From Anseranas semipalmata (lineage: Eukaryota > Chordata > Aves > Anseriformes > Anseranatidae), in NCBI GenBank assembly GCA_013399115.1, contig VXAA01003158.1, positions 925,474 to 989,473 of the forward strand: a stretch of DNA of 64,000 nt, given 5' to 3'. Below, in pieces: positions 22,561 to 35,174 of the stretch (position 1 is its first letter; every line of letters begins with the position of its first letter). A program made the translations under genes and the position numbers. Below the pieces are notes generated by a model, which saw only the letters and a program-made list of their open reading frames with translations, was not told the DNA's origin and made no database searches.

Positions 22561-25500
22561 CTTATGTTAGCCTACAACAAGGGAGAAAATAGACTGGCTC
22601 GGTGTCATTACTTTAATTGGATGGATGCTCTGCAGATACCGTTTGCAGGCTGATGAAGGAGCTGGTGCTTCCACCCTCTGCTCACACACAACGGAGCATG
22701 CAGTGCACCAGAGGCTGTTGGTGTTGCGCGCTGCTTTTCGACACGAGATCTTCCCCCAGGGTCTTCTACAGGACTTGCAGACCATTAAAAAGCCACATCA
22801 AAAAGCATTTCTTCCGTTTAAGCTTCATGACAGAAGCCAGTCCATGGTGTTGAAACCCAGCTGGGAGCCACCTGGATATTATATAAAGAGTTCATTAGGG
22901 GAGTCCCCAGCTACTGGCAACTTTCAGGCTTTTCACATTGCACTAAGGTGGAAATCTAGGAGGAAACGCAGGTGGTGGCATTTGATTGCTGCACTTCCAT
23001 GTAGTGTGGCTGATTTAATCACTTAGTAAACCAAAGACAGAGAAACTTGGTATTCTGAGAGAAGCAGGTTGCCTTGTGTCTTTTTCTCTAACAAAATCAC
23101 ATTGGGCGATTGAAAGAGTTGGGATGATAGAGACTAACCTTAAAAGAAAATAGTCAGTGCCTTTAATTTATTTACTTTCAAGAAACTTCTGTGCATAAGG
23201 GTAGGGAAATACAGATTTTATTCAAGTAGGTGAGGAAAAGGTCTTTTTTTTTCCAAATAAATTTTAAAAACAGCATTGCAATAGATTTGGGGTGTTTCCT
23301 GGAGAGCCCCAGGTGCATGTGGGCTCAGCGGGGACGTGTCCTGGGAGGGTCCCAGTGCCCACACGTGGCTCCAAGCTTCCTTCTCACGTAGCTGAGGGTC
23401 CAGCTCTTGCCCTTGGTCCTTTCCGGGTCCCTCTTTACAAAGTGTGAAGCTGAAATCCTTAAATGTGCTTCCTGATGCTAACAGGACAGGAAAACCCTTT
23501 GTGGCGTGGGCCAATATCTGAATTTTAAAAGCAGGGCAGTAAGAAATGCACAGAGAGGTGATGAGAGGCATGGCACCAGCCTCCCGCTGGAAAGGGAGAG
23601 CCAGGCGTTCAGTTACCTGTGCTGTAAGCGTGGCCCTCAGAGCCAACTTTCCTTTTCCGCTCCTTGGATATCGCCTCCAGGAGCAGGGAGATGCCAGGCA
23701 GGTTAACTTTCCTAATGTTTCAGTGACTCTGAAGGAAGCGAGGTGAAAACTCTGCCTGTGTCAGCGTTCTTGTAAACCTGCCCCCACCATGCCTCAGTTC
23801 AGGAGACCTAAAACAGCCCAGGGAAACCTGCAGACAACGCATGCTTTGTGTACCTCTGTTCTCCTCGGGTGCCGTGAGATGCTGAGTCCAAACATTTAAC
23901 CACAAAATGCATTAATTACTGTCCAGCTCCCTGGGGTAAGGACCATATGCCAGTAACCAGAAAAAAGCATGCTATTGCATGGAAAGTACATCGATTGTTA
24001 AATGACTCTAAGCTGCAATTACTTCCACTAAAAGTTCTTGATTAACACTTCTAGAAACATTTAGTCCTTCAACCTTTGTGCTTGGAGCAGTGTTAAGTGA
24101 GACTGTGTGAAAGAGGAGTGACCCAGAAATTGTGGGATGAAGTCAACTCCCCACGTAATGACACGGGACGTGTCCTCTGCTCCTGCAGTTCTGCCCGGCC
24201 GCAGTGCCAGCCCACAGCAGCGAGCTGTTTTCCACCACGTTCTTCACCAGTGTCAGACGCTAAGGGTGGGCCCAGTTCTGCGCAGCGCTGCATGTCCTCA
24301 GCTGCTCGCTTCAGAGCCTTGTGGGATCAGCTCTGTGAGCCTGCAGCTAATGCTAAAATTTGGCATTCGCCCCGGATGAGAATGAGCTGTCTAGGGACAG
24401 CTGGTTGTGAGTTATAGCAAACTGCAAACAGTCTGACACAAACAGAAGTTTGGTCTCCCCCGCAATCCCCGTAAATCTGGCGGGCTAACACCCTCCAGTG
24501 AGCTTCATAAACAAACATTGCTCAACACAGGGATAATAAAATGAAAATGAGCAGTATCAGCATGACAAAACAATTCATCCTAGATGGCAGGTGATGGACG
24601 GAGTCAAAAATCTCACTTTGTGCCTGGACAGGAGGCGCGGGGAAATTGGAGCTTATGGGGTTACTCTGTGCAGAGGGCACCATCACAGCAGAGCATCTGG
24701 GACGTGCGATCCCTGCGCCTGCAGTTACTGCTCTTCCGCTTCCTCAAGTCTCCAGGGAAGGACTTTGCAGCATCCCAGCCTGCAGAAAAGCCCAAATTAG
24801 CATTGGAATGAGAATGCTGGTATTTTTAAACCAGGCGGTGTCATTTCTGCCTTTCTTTTAATAGGTGTCCGTGGGCACGTTCTTCTCACGGTTTCATCCA
24901 CCATTGCTGTAAATTGCTACAACAAATCCGCCTATCAGGCCATGCTCTTGTTTTCAGCTGCAGCCAGTGCTGGATGGTCCAGCGTGGGGCCATGCTGCAT
25001 TTTGCCTTCCAAACTTTCCTCAGCACCCTTTCTTCCCTAAACAGTTTCATTATGTTTAAAAACTGGGATGATGATACAGCATGCAGTCCTGCCGAGTTGC
25101 AACATGACCTGCATGCTGAGCTCCTCCAGCGCCTGAAAAATCCCACTCAGAAAAAAAGAGCCACTTTTGAACCCTGGGGTCAATGTGGCAGCAAATTCCC
25201 CTGGCTGAGCTTGCACAGCAAGGGCTGGGGCAGGGAAGTGCTTGCTTTGATATGTTTAACATCCGATGCCTCCAGTTTCAAAAGCACTTGGAAAGTTTGA
25301 GACGGAAAATTGCTGCATAAAGGCCAAAGTGCTAGAGAAGTAAAACAATAATACACTGTATTGCTTCTCTGCCAGATGGAAATAAGCCTTCTCAATACAG
25401 AATAAAATAATATAGAGGGAGTGACCTGCTGCTCTAAGTATAGGTGGGGGGCTAGAATTGCTTTGTTCTGACTCCCTGACTTGGTGCAAATTTAGCTTTG

Positions 25501-25981
25501 AATAAGTCACTTAACTTTTCTGACTCATTTCTCACAGATGTAGAAGGTGGGTAATACTCACTTCTCTATGAATTGTTAAGAGGATTGGTTATTTATTTCG
25601 TAAAGCTTGGGCAAATTAATTCTAAGTATTATCACAAAAATCTGCCAGAATAACATAACCAGCAATTACAGAAGTAGGAAACAACTGAGAGCTTTCGACA
25701 TTCGAAACTGTTCTGAACATCATTAAAGAAGGAGGTTTCATTTGAATGGGGAGGATGAGGGGTTTGGTATGAGGCAGCTGGAAACCAGGAAAATGTCATC
25801 TAAAAGTAAAATAACTGAAAAGATGTTAAGCAGCAGACAAGGCTGGTGCAGCTGGATATAAATGAAATAAGCTATTAGCTGCTCTGCAAGACAACACCAC
25901 GTGAACTCTTTTGTTAGAGAAGAAATTCAGTGGTAGTGAGGAAAATGGCCCTGGCAACTCGTTTGTACTGCTGGTAAAATA

Positions 25982-26019
25982 CAAACAAAACAAAACAAAA
26001 CAAAACAAAACAAAAAAAA
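25982..26019. repeat. (CAAAA)n microsatellite
   Basis: Five perfect CAAAA units at 25986-26010 with an imperfect unit before and an A-run after. Its length is probably variable. Confidence 0.9.
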
Positions 26020-27039
26020 CCACAGAGTGCCTTACAGACCTCTGCACCTACTTTTAGTGGCTCTGTGGGAGACCTATTTCTTTGTACTACACACCCTACC
26101 TTCTCAAAAGTAGGTGGGTCTGCTTTGAGGAGGGGAGGCATAAAATGCTTCAGCTTTTACAAAACCCTATGAGTTTGAAACTTCTGGCAGAAAAGAAAGG
26201 CGAAGTGCAGAGAGGAGGGCCCGGCCCACAGTGGAGGGCGATCGCTGGCACGGTGTTTTGTGCCCCGCGTTGCCCAGCTGCGGTTCAGAGGGCTTGGCTC
26301 TCGGCCTTTCGCAGCAGGCACCGAACAAGTAGCAGAGGACAACGGCATTCACCTGCCAAGTGTGCTGCGATGGCCTTGCAATAAAAGCCCCTCATTAGCA
26401 GTTCCTGAATCTAGTGGGGACATTTGCCTCAACTGGTGCAAATCTCTTCCTCTGTCATGTGGCAAAAGTGAACTTGAAGCCCCAAAACTGATGCTCTCAG
26501 ATCTCTGTGACAATCCCGTTTAGGAGAAATGTTTTTCCCTCTCCGCCCTTCCCCTCCTGTCTCTCCCAGCCGTATTCCGACGAAGGTATCCCTTGTGGTA
26601 CAGGCTGTGGTTAATTTAGGGTGGATTATTCACTGAGGTTCTTGGACAGGGCTAGACTGCATGGTCCTGCCTTGCTGCCAGATTGGTTTGGTTACGGTGA
26701 CACACTGATTTCCAATTTAGACTGTCCCACCCCATGAATCAGAGCGATTCCTTGGACTCTGTAAAACAAACAAGAGAATCTTCCACTGACTCCGAGGGAG
26801 TTTGCCGAGAAGCGCTGTGAAGAAGCTATGGGAGCGACAAGGACTTTGGCACATCAGCTGCCCAGCCCTATTGGTGCAGGGAGAGAGGCTGACAGCAGTT
26901 TTTCCTGCTCTAGATGAAAAGTTTCAGGGGCATTCAGAGACTAAATTTGTTTAAAGACATCCGGTTACGCAGGATTGAGGATAGCAAAACGCCTGTGGAG
27001 AGACGAGGTTTCACTGCCAGTAAGCACTCCGTTTGTAGC

Positions 27040-28690
27040 CATTTCATCCTGATCCACTTGACCGCACGGATGCATCTGGGTACAAACTACCGGGAGGCTC
27101 GGCGCGGAGCCCGGCGGCAGGCAGCGTGGAGGCACCGCAGGGCCTGCGGCCCAACTGCGCCTGCCCCGGCCACAGCTCTGCTGCCCCTCGGGCGCCGCCG
27201 GGCTTGGGCGACGAAAAGCTGGGCCTGAGCTGCTCAAAGCCAAGGGGCTGGGAGCGAGGGCGGCTGCTGCCGAGGCATGAAAGCCGCTCTGTTCCCAGCG
27301 CCTCGGACTCCGCAGGCATGAAGTCGCATGGGGAAAATGTGATGGCAGGCTGTATGCTGCCTTGTGCTATTTTGGTGAAAAGACTGGAAAAGGGCAAGCG
27401 GTTTAATTTCATTCCGTCACTTTGCCCAAATCTCCTATGCACTTTCTGTCCAGCTCCTCAGTCCCTGACCTTAATAGCGCGCGAGAAACTAGGCTGGAAG
27501 CGCTCCTCCCTGCCTCTCCAAGCAGACTCTGCCCCGGCCAGGAAAGAAGTTTATTTCTGTGCTTTCTGCGGCGGGGCCGCAAGCGGGGAGCTGCTCGCGC
27601 CGAACCGTCCCCCGCGGCCAGGTGGCGGCAGCCGGGGCTGAGGCGACGGGGGCTCCCCCCGGGCCNNNNNNNNNNNNNNNNNNNNNNNNNNNNNNNNNNN
27701 NNNNNNNNNNNNNNNNNNNNNNNNNNNNNNNNNNNNNNNNNNNNNNNNNNNNNNNNNNNNNNNNNNNNNNNNNNNNNNNNNNNNNNNNNNNNNNNNNNNN
27801 NNNNNNNNNNNNNNNNNNNNNNNNNNNNNNNNNNNNNNNNNNNNNNNNNNNNNNNNNNNNNNNNNNNNNNNNNNNNNNNNNNNNNNNNNNNNNNNNNNNN
27901 NNNNNNNNNNNNNNNNNNNNNNNNNNNNNNNNNNNNNNNNNNNNNNNNNNNNNNNNNNNNNNNNNNNNNNNNNNNNNNNNNNNNNNNNNNNNNNNNNNNN
28001 NNNNNNNNNNNNNNNNNNNNNNNNNNNNNNNNNNNNNNNNNNNNNNNNNNNNNNNNNNNNNNNNNNNNNNNNNNNNNNNNNNNNNNNNNNNNNNNNNNNN
28101 NNNNNNNNNNNNNNNNNNNNNNNNNNNNNNNNNNNNNNNNNNNNNNNNNNNNNNNNNNNNNNNNNNNNNNNNNNNNNNNNNNNNNNNNNNNNNNNNNNNN
28201 NNNNNNNNNNNNNNNNNNNNNNNNNNNNNNNNNNNNNNNNNNNNNNNNNNNNNNNNNNNNNNNNNNNNNNNNNNNNNNNNNNNNNNNNNNNNNNNNNNNN
28301 NNNNNNNNNNNNNNNNNNNNNNNNNNNNNNNNNNNNNNNNNNNNNNNNNNNNNNNNNNNNNNNNNNNNNNNNNNNNNNNNNNNNNNNNNNNNNNNNNNNN
28401 NNNNNNNNNNNNNNNNNNNNNNNNNNNNNNNNNNNNNNNNNNNNNNNNNNNNNNNNNNNNNNNNNNNNNNNNNNNNNNNNNNNNNNNNNNNNNNNNNNNN
28501 NNNNNNNNNNNNNNNNNNNNNNNNNNNNNNNNNNNNNNNNNNNNNNNNNNNNNNNNNNNNNNNNNNNNNNNNNNNNNNNNNNNNNNNNNNNNNNNNNNNN
28601 NNNNNGTTCTGCCCCGCGAACCGCGGCACGGTGCAGCGGGGCGCTGGCGGGGCGGCGGCTCTCTTTCGCTTCAAAGTGCAGAGAAGAAGT
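27040..28690. promoter_or_regulatory. CpG island region, presumed CLIC4 promoter and first exon, interrupted by gap
   Basis: CpG-dense sequence on both sides of the gap (27060-27665 and 28606-28675, with GCGCGC, CCGCGG and GGGGCG strings) is typical of a housekeeping-type promoter. It lies upstream of CLIC4 exon 2 with no other island-scale candidate closer. CLIC4 exon 1 should encode about 24 residues and end in phase 0; I could not find it in readable sequence. Placing it in the gap is an inference. Confidence 0.5.
27666..28605. other. Assembly gap (940 N)
   Basis: Run of N with GC-rich sequence at both edges. Two apparent 430-codon open frames across it are artefacts of the N run. Confidence 0.99.
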
Positions 28691-31600
28691 GATTTATTCA
28701 TTTTTCCCGTTTAAGCACGATTGGAAGGAAGTCTCTTTAGAAACCAAGTGCGTTAATTCCTCGGATGAAGTTTCTTTCTATTGTGGTAACAAAATAATGG
28801 CAGGCCTGCATTTGAGATCTTGGGAATTGCTCAGTATAAAAGCCACGATGACAAACACAGAAATTTCCAGCAGACTACATAAGGCTTTGCAAGGAAGTTA
28901 TTAAATATGTATTTTATTTATTAAATGATACTCTAAAAATGTTGAATTTTTTCCTTTTCAGACGTGTTAGTAGCACAGAGATGCAGCAACGAGACCTAGG
29001 GAAAGCACTGCAGTGGAGGATTCCAGACCGACGTTAGAATATTTCGGTTCTTAGCGTTAGGTTGGAACTTACTAGTACAGCAATTACATTATAGATTACT
29101 GTGAATTATTTATAGCGGTGCCTCTTTAATACAACATGCCAACTTATCTTCATCTGACCTAAAGTTTGTTCACCATTTTTTTTTTTCTTTATTTTTAAAC
29201 AAATTAGAGCAGTTACTGATGGCAGAAAGATTTGGGGGCCGGGGGATAACCTCTGTGGATCTGTTTAAGGAGGCTGTTTCATGCTTGAGGAGTAGCATGA
29301 AAGAAAGCGTAAAATGACTTTTCAGAAATATGTATTGATTCTGGTTAGTAAAAATGAGCAGTAAAGATGTTAGTATATATGAAAGGGAAAAAGCAGGGAA
29401 CTTCTCTGTCACCCTCAGTTGAAACTTCTTTACTGGCATGGATTTAGGAAGGCTGTGCTCAGGATTATCAGCGAGTACTATCTCCCTCAAGGAAGGCTTT
29501 TCCCAGTGTTATGAATGCCTGCTACAAGCTGTATACTGTCTGCCTTCAGGATAGAGTTCAGGGTAAAAAAGGATTTATTCTCGTCTGTCTTCATGATCCC
29601 ATGATCATGAACACCCTCCACTCCCCAGAACTAGAATTTGATTTAGACTTTTTTTAATTTCTGTAAATGGAAAGCTTAGTGTCTGATTTTGTCTGTTCCA
29701 CACAGTTTTCACCTGGTTACGGGTGTAGTCCAGAAAAAGTATGATGTTACCAAGTGCTAGAACAAGATTTCACAACGTAATAACTTTCCAAGCAGGATGT
29801 GGGGTCTTGGTTCTTCTACCCATGCACTGTTAGTCGGCGAAGCGCTTCAGACAGAGGTAGTGGAAGGGCTTCTTGACGAAAGAAGAAATCTGTGCCAAAT
29901 GCCTGCGGCTGAAGGGCGGCAACTGTATGACCTGCATACAAAGGATTGTAGCAGCCAGACTTGGATGAAGCAGAGGTATGGGTTAAAGCTTGAGAAACAA
30001 ACCTGTGAAGCAGCGGAGACTGTTTGGCTTCGTGCCCAAAACGTTGTGTTCCAATCTCATTAAACTGTGATCAGTAACGGAGTAGGGTGGGCACAGCAAG
30101 GGAGGGAGTGCACACATGGCGAGCCTTCAGTTATGAATAGCTACGTGGGGCTGTTTGACTCCCGCCGGTTGCTTTGGTTTATTCAAGAAGACAGTGTATC
30201 AGTCTGTTATAACTTGTATTTTCATAAGCTCTGATAAAGGATGTGCAGAAGTAGGATATTTAGGTAAGAAAATGTTTGTATTACGGTGCTGGAACTGAGA
30301 TGAATAACGTGTTTCTTGGTCTCATAATGAGCAACTTCAGGAGCTTTTCGTTACAGCTCTGGTGGGCTGCCTGCAGGCTCTTTTAAACTAAGCGTCAGTA
30401 TTTCCCAAGTCTTGCCTCTGAGAGCTGATTAGGAGAAACTAGTGATATATCTGATTTCGTTTAGTTTCCTCATACGTTCACGTGTGTTATTAATAAGGGA
30501 GGCCCACTTCCGTTGTCTAATGAATATTTTTTATATACCCTGGTGGCATTTTAGAGTGGTGAAGACTACACTGTAACGAACATGCGCTCAGAAACTCGAG
30601 CATTGTGATCTGAATACAACTTGTACAGGCCACTTACAATGACTGCAGTTTAGTGGATTGTGTGGATTTTTACTGTAAATAAAAAGTGTGGCTGACTGCT
30701 TTGGTCAAATAGAACCACTCTGTAGAAACCGCAGGACAGGGCCCGTGTAGTGTAATACTGTGTACAAAGGAGGTGGGGATGGGAGCTGCCCATAGCTCAG
30801 CCTGTGGTGTTCGAGGGGGCAGCCAGCGATTGCATTCTTCTTGTAACAGCAAGGTGAAGACACAGATGATCAGCAAGTTCGGTGTTAAGGAAAAAAACAA
30901 AACTCAACAAACAAGAAATTCCTAGTCATATGTCTGTTGGCAGGAGACATTGAGTTGTAGTAGATGTAGGTAATCATTAAGAAATATACGCTCCTCTTCA
31001 GCTCTGTAACGTGTGTATACATGTAAATTAATTAGACCTTGGGTATCTGGCAACTTTTGAATAAGATGTCTTTGCGAAATTGGGCACCTGTTTTGAAAAT
31101 CAGATAGTTTCTATATCTCAGTTTGCCTATGAGTTGTGCTGTCTATAGAAAAAAGCTGTGAATTCACATTTGATAAATATCCTCCTCTAAAACTCCCAAT
31201 GATTGCGTCAGAAGTTTGTCTAATTTTTGTATATCTGAGTTAAACAGAAATTTGGCAGATGAACTCTGTCTTCTGGGATCCAGGTCCATTTTGTTCAGTT
31301 AGGTGTTGAAGGCTGTGGAAGGAAAGGGATGCGTGCCCCACGTCTCTAGCAGCAGACTGGGTGTTAGCCCCGTGCTGGGCGAAAGGGCCTGATCTGTCCG
31401 AACTGCTGACATTCAGGTCTGCCTTTAACAGCTGCTCATTGCCTGTGAGTGTCCTTACGTAAGGTCTGATTTGTCATTCTGGAGTAGTAGAGCTGCTGTA
31501 TGTTGGGTTATAGCAAACCATCCCATAAACTTCCTCATCATCATTGTTTTCTTTTTTTTTTTTTTTTTTTTTACACTTCCAATACAGCTATAAAATTAAA

Positions 31601-34600
31601 AAACATTGATATAAAGAAATAACAAAACTAGAGACATGTAACAGTGCTTCTCAGAGATGGTCTTGTCAGGGGCAGGCTTGTCACTTGATAATCTTGTTAG
31701 ATAAGTCTCTTCCTTATGGACAAGATCATCCTTTGGAGGTTTTAGTGTAATAACCTCAGCACCTGAGAACTTTCTCGGTATGTATTTGGTATGGATAGCA
31801 ACATTTCATGTGTGGCTTATTTCTTGTAAGGAATCCCTTTATAAACTGAAGCATAACCATCTTGGAATATCCTGTGCTTAATTGTCATAAATCAGGCTTT
31901 TTTCTTCTTTGGCCAGCAAACTATATTGTTTTAATTTGTGCTTGGGAGACTTCTCATATCCAGAAACCTCTTTGTCTTCAATCTGGTTGTTAATACAGAA
32001 ACCTGTGCACTTGGCACAATATTGTTTACAGGTACAGAGATGGTCCAAAGTGTAAATATTACTTTTTTTTTTTCCACAACATTGGAAAGTAAGCTTAAGA
32101 ACTTCTAGCAATAATTTCCAGAGGGATTACACAGAGGAGTTACTTTTTCTTCATTGAAATTGCTTCTGAATGTCTTTCAACAGTAATGGTTTTATTCTCC
32201 GGCGTCTATCCTCCCCTTTCCAATGATTAGCATCCCGACAGCTCAGATGGTCGAGAGAACTTGTGTGTTACTTTGCAGTCGGAAGATGCCTGACACTCAT
32301 GCGCTTTTCCTTCTTTGCTCAGAGAGCAATCTGAGGACTGGCCGCGTTCCTGTGTTTCAGCTCATCGCCCTTCGCAGCCTGCTCCTCTGCCGGTCATCCG
32401 CAGCGGCGCTTCTGAGTCACTTGCTCCGCGGCGCACACAAGAGCTGTATGCCACAGATGCATTCCTTGAGCACAGATCCTGCTGTTAAAGACAAATCTGT
32501 CCTCAGTTTTCCCAGAAGGGAAATGTGTCAGGCTGCACGTTGGAGGCCTGAAGGGAAAGAGATGCCTGTGAGTGAGAGCAGTTATTGCTGGACAAGCTTT
32601 AGGGTCTGAGACCTATCAAAAGTCAGCAGGAAAATGCACATTAAGGGTCTGAGCAGCCTGAGTCTTGTGCTCTTGTATTTCAGTCTAATTGTCTACATGC
32701 GTAGTAAGGAATTCACAGAAGCAGGGAAGAGTATACTTAGCACCAAAGATCATACGAAAATATTTGAGGGGAGTGAGAATCCTCTTGAAGGAGTTGTCTT
32801 GATGGTTGAGAAGTAACACATGGATGTGAGGAATGTCTGCGTAAGCTCAGTTTCCCTGCTGGGAGTGCGTGGGAGGGTCCGGTAACCTTTCAGTGGGCAG
32901 CACCGTGGCAGCGTTAGCACCGTAAGACGTTTGCCATCGTTACCCTTGCAGCCTGGAGCGACTCGGTGTCCCTGTCTGGTCATCCTGGTTGTCCTGACCT
33001 AATCTCGTGGAAGGAACCAGTGAGGGAAGGAGTTCTTTCTTTGAGAAGCAGTAGTGCTGTCTGTCTTCTAAGGTGAATGGGGCGGGCAGAGGAGTAGTTG
33101 GTTCTGCTGCAGTCTTTTGTCACTGAACTTGTGGATTTTTGAGGGCTGTGTTGTCCTTTAAAAATCTGGTTGTGGGTGCCTAGCCAGGGGATTCGTTGAC
33201 CTTTTAGCTAAACAGTAATCTATGTGCTTTGGAAAGTGACTTTTGTACGCTGAGGTTGCAGGTGTGAATTTAAGTGTACATTAGTTAAAAGGGACAAAAA
33301 GAGCTTTGAGCTCTGTTATTTTCTCACTAATGCAAGTGTGTTCGTATTCTCTTTTAAGTGAAGCATTTATTGTGATGTGACTGACACAAGGCCTGCACAC
33401 TTTTGCAATGGTGCCCGCATCAATTCCAGGTTCTGGTTGGTCTGGACTACGTAGAATTCCCCAAGAATTACATTTAAGACGGGATGAATGTACTTGTCAG
33501 TAATTGGATTTTTTTCACTTTTGAATATGTTCTCTTTTGCTGATTAGACCCTGCAATTGATAAGCAACTGAGCAGTGCAGTTCTGTAAAACCTTAACTGG
33601 AGAGTGTGGGAGAAAGTGAGGTGGCTTGTTTAGTATAGAGGTACTTGGGACTGTAAAAACTTTTAAAATCAAGCCCCTTAAGTTTGTCTAAGATGACAAG
33701 CTTTAATTAAGACGGTGGTTGGTTGCAAGTTGACCATCTGTGGAAAAATAATTTGCATCCGTACTTGTTATCCATCTAATTGATTTTTATCTTCCAATTT
33801 CCTCTGTAAATAACCCATAAGAAACAACTTGCTGTCCTAGTCAAGTTTTTTTCTTGTATTTTCTTGAATGTTCTTCAGTTCGGAATACTTTTAAAATAGG
33901 TATCAGTTACTCACTCTACTCTTCCTTTGTATTAAGAGTTTCTGAACATTTTAACAATTAAAACATCCCAAAACAAAATAATTATTTTGCCTTCATACAA
34001 GTTTAAATAGAGCTTTGATGTCAGGGGCTTTAAATTCTTGAAATATTTTTTTCTTTAAAAGAACATAGGTTTTTTTAAACTTGTTTTGATTTTTTTTTTT
34101 TTCAGTTCAAGTCAAACATACATTTGTGGCATGATCTGATTTTCAGGGCTCTGAATGCTGTGTTTGTTTATGCTGAAGTTAAAAGCATAAGGTAAACTGC
34201 TATTAATTACAAATGTCTTTGTGTGCGAGTTCTCTAGGAGTTCAAACTTATTCCTTGTATTGTTGGCTAGACAAAGGGCAAGGAACTTTGCGCGAGGAAA
34301 GGAAATGACTGAGTTCTGTACACTGAATATCCATATTAGGTATAAACTAAATATAGGAGTGTAATCCAGGAGTGAAGTCATATCTGTATATTTTCATGAG
34401 AAGAGCTGATGAGATCAGTCAGTGCTACTGGATCAGCTTCAGAGTGTCTTGGCTCTGTTAAAGAATTACTATTTTGGCTAGACTTTGGTCTGTACTTTGG
34501 AGAGCTGCTATTTTTAAATAAAGGAAATAGTTTTTTATGTGGTTTTGTCTAAAAATAAAATGAAAGAAAGCAGAAGTATGTTTCTGTAGTCTTTCAAAGC

Positions 34601-35075
34601 GATGTTTTAGCCGCCCTATTGAGACATGCTGTACTGGATCTTAGTGAGATAAGGCAACGTGTCCCAGAGGAGGAGGTTCTACTCTGCGAACGAAGGACTT
34701 GGATACCATTTCCCAAGGGATGTAGAATACATTCATAGAGGTGCCTCTTAGTAAGTGAATTGTTCTGTGCTGCAGTGGAATGAGAAGCAGCAGAGGGCAA
34801 GCCTCTCTTGAAACCTTCGTGCTCTCTAGCGGCTCTGGAATAAAAATTCCAACATCAGTTTCAGTCTAAGATAAAGTTTTTTCATCCTAGAGCTTTTGAG
34901 TATGCTGTTAGCAGGGGGGTGCAGGTTCAAAACTGCAGCTCTGCTTCAGTGAGTTGCAAGAATTTGAGCGATTTTTTTCATTTATAGGCAGTTATTACAT
35001 GGGCATTGATTGCTGTTTATTTTCTGATTTGGAGGCGGTTGTTCTTAGCTGTGTTATTTATTTATTTTTTTTCAG

Positions 35076-35112
35076 AATGTTGAAACTCCCGGGTGATTGC
35101 TTGTGTTTGGAG
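35076..35112 (+). CDS. Candidate alternative CLIC4 start exon (37 nt)
   Basis: A strong acceptor-like tract (TTATTTATTTTTTTTCAG) precedes 35076 and a GAG|GTGAGC donor follows 35112. An ATG at 35077 opens a frame MLKLPGDCLCLE that ends in phase 0 exactly at the donor. It could therefore join CLIC4 exon 2 (GCT GGC AGT, phase 0) in frame and replace the usual N-terminus. A full upstream non-coding exon would be needed. The AUG is one base into the exon and its context is poor (no purine at -3 from the exon itself). Chance is quite possible. Confidence 0.2.
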
Positions 35113-35132
35113 GTGAGCCTCGTTCGCCTGGG

Positions 35133-35174
35133 GGCGCGAGGCTGGGGGCGCGAGGCTGGAGGCGCGAGGCTGGA
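35133..35174. repeat. 14-bp GC-rich minisatellite, three copies
   Basis: GGCGCGAGGCTGGG at 35133, then two identical copies of GGCGCGAGGCTGGA at 35147 and 35161. It sits in a small CpG-rich pocket (35115-35230) of an otherwise AT-rich intron. Confidence 0.85.

Larger units (their letters stand above)
19833..27039. other. GC-richer intergenic DNA
   Basis: No gene recognised. It holds simple repeats (GGGA-type near 21409-21428, T18 then CT at 22535-22560, CAAAA at 25986-26010). Many 60-140-codon ORFs overlap on both strands, as expected of GC-rich non-coding DNA. None resembles a known protein. Confidence 0.6.

Noticed and set aside
27409..28714. Two 430-codon open frames, one on each strand
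   Set aside because: They run through the 940-base N gap; the open length is an artefact.
29797..30063. 88-codon ORF after the CpG island
   Set aside because: Considered as a CLIC4 first exon, but it lacks the conserved N-terminal wording and does not end at a phase-0 donor.
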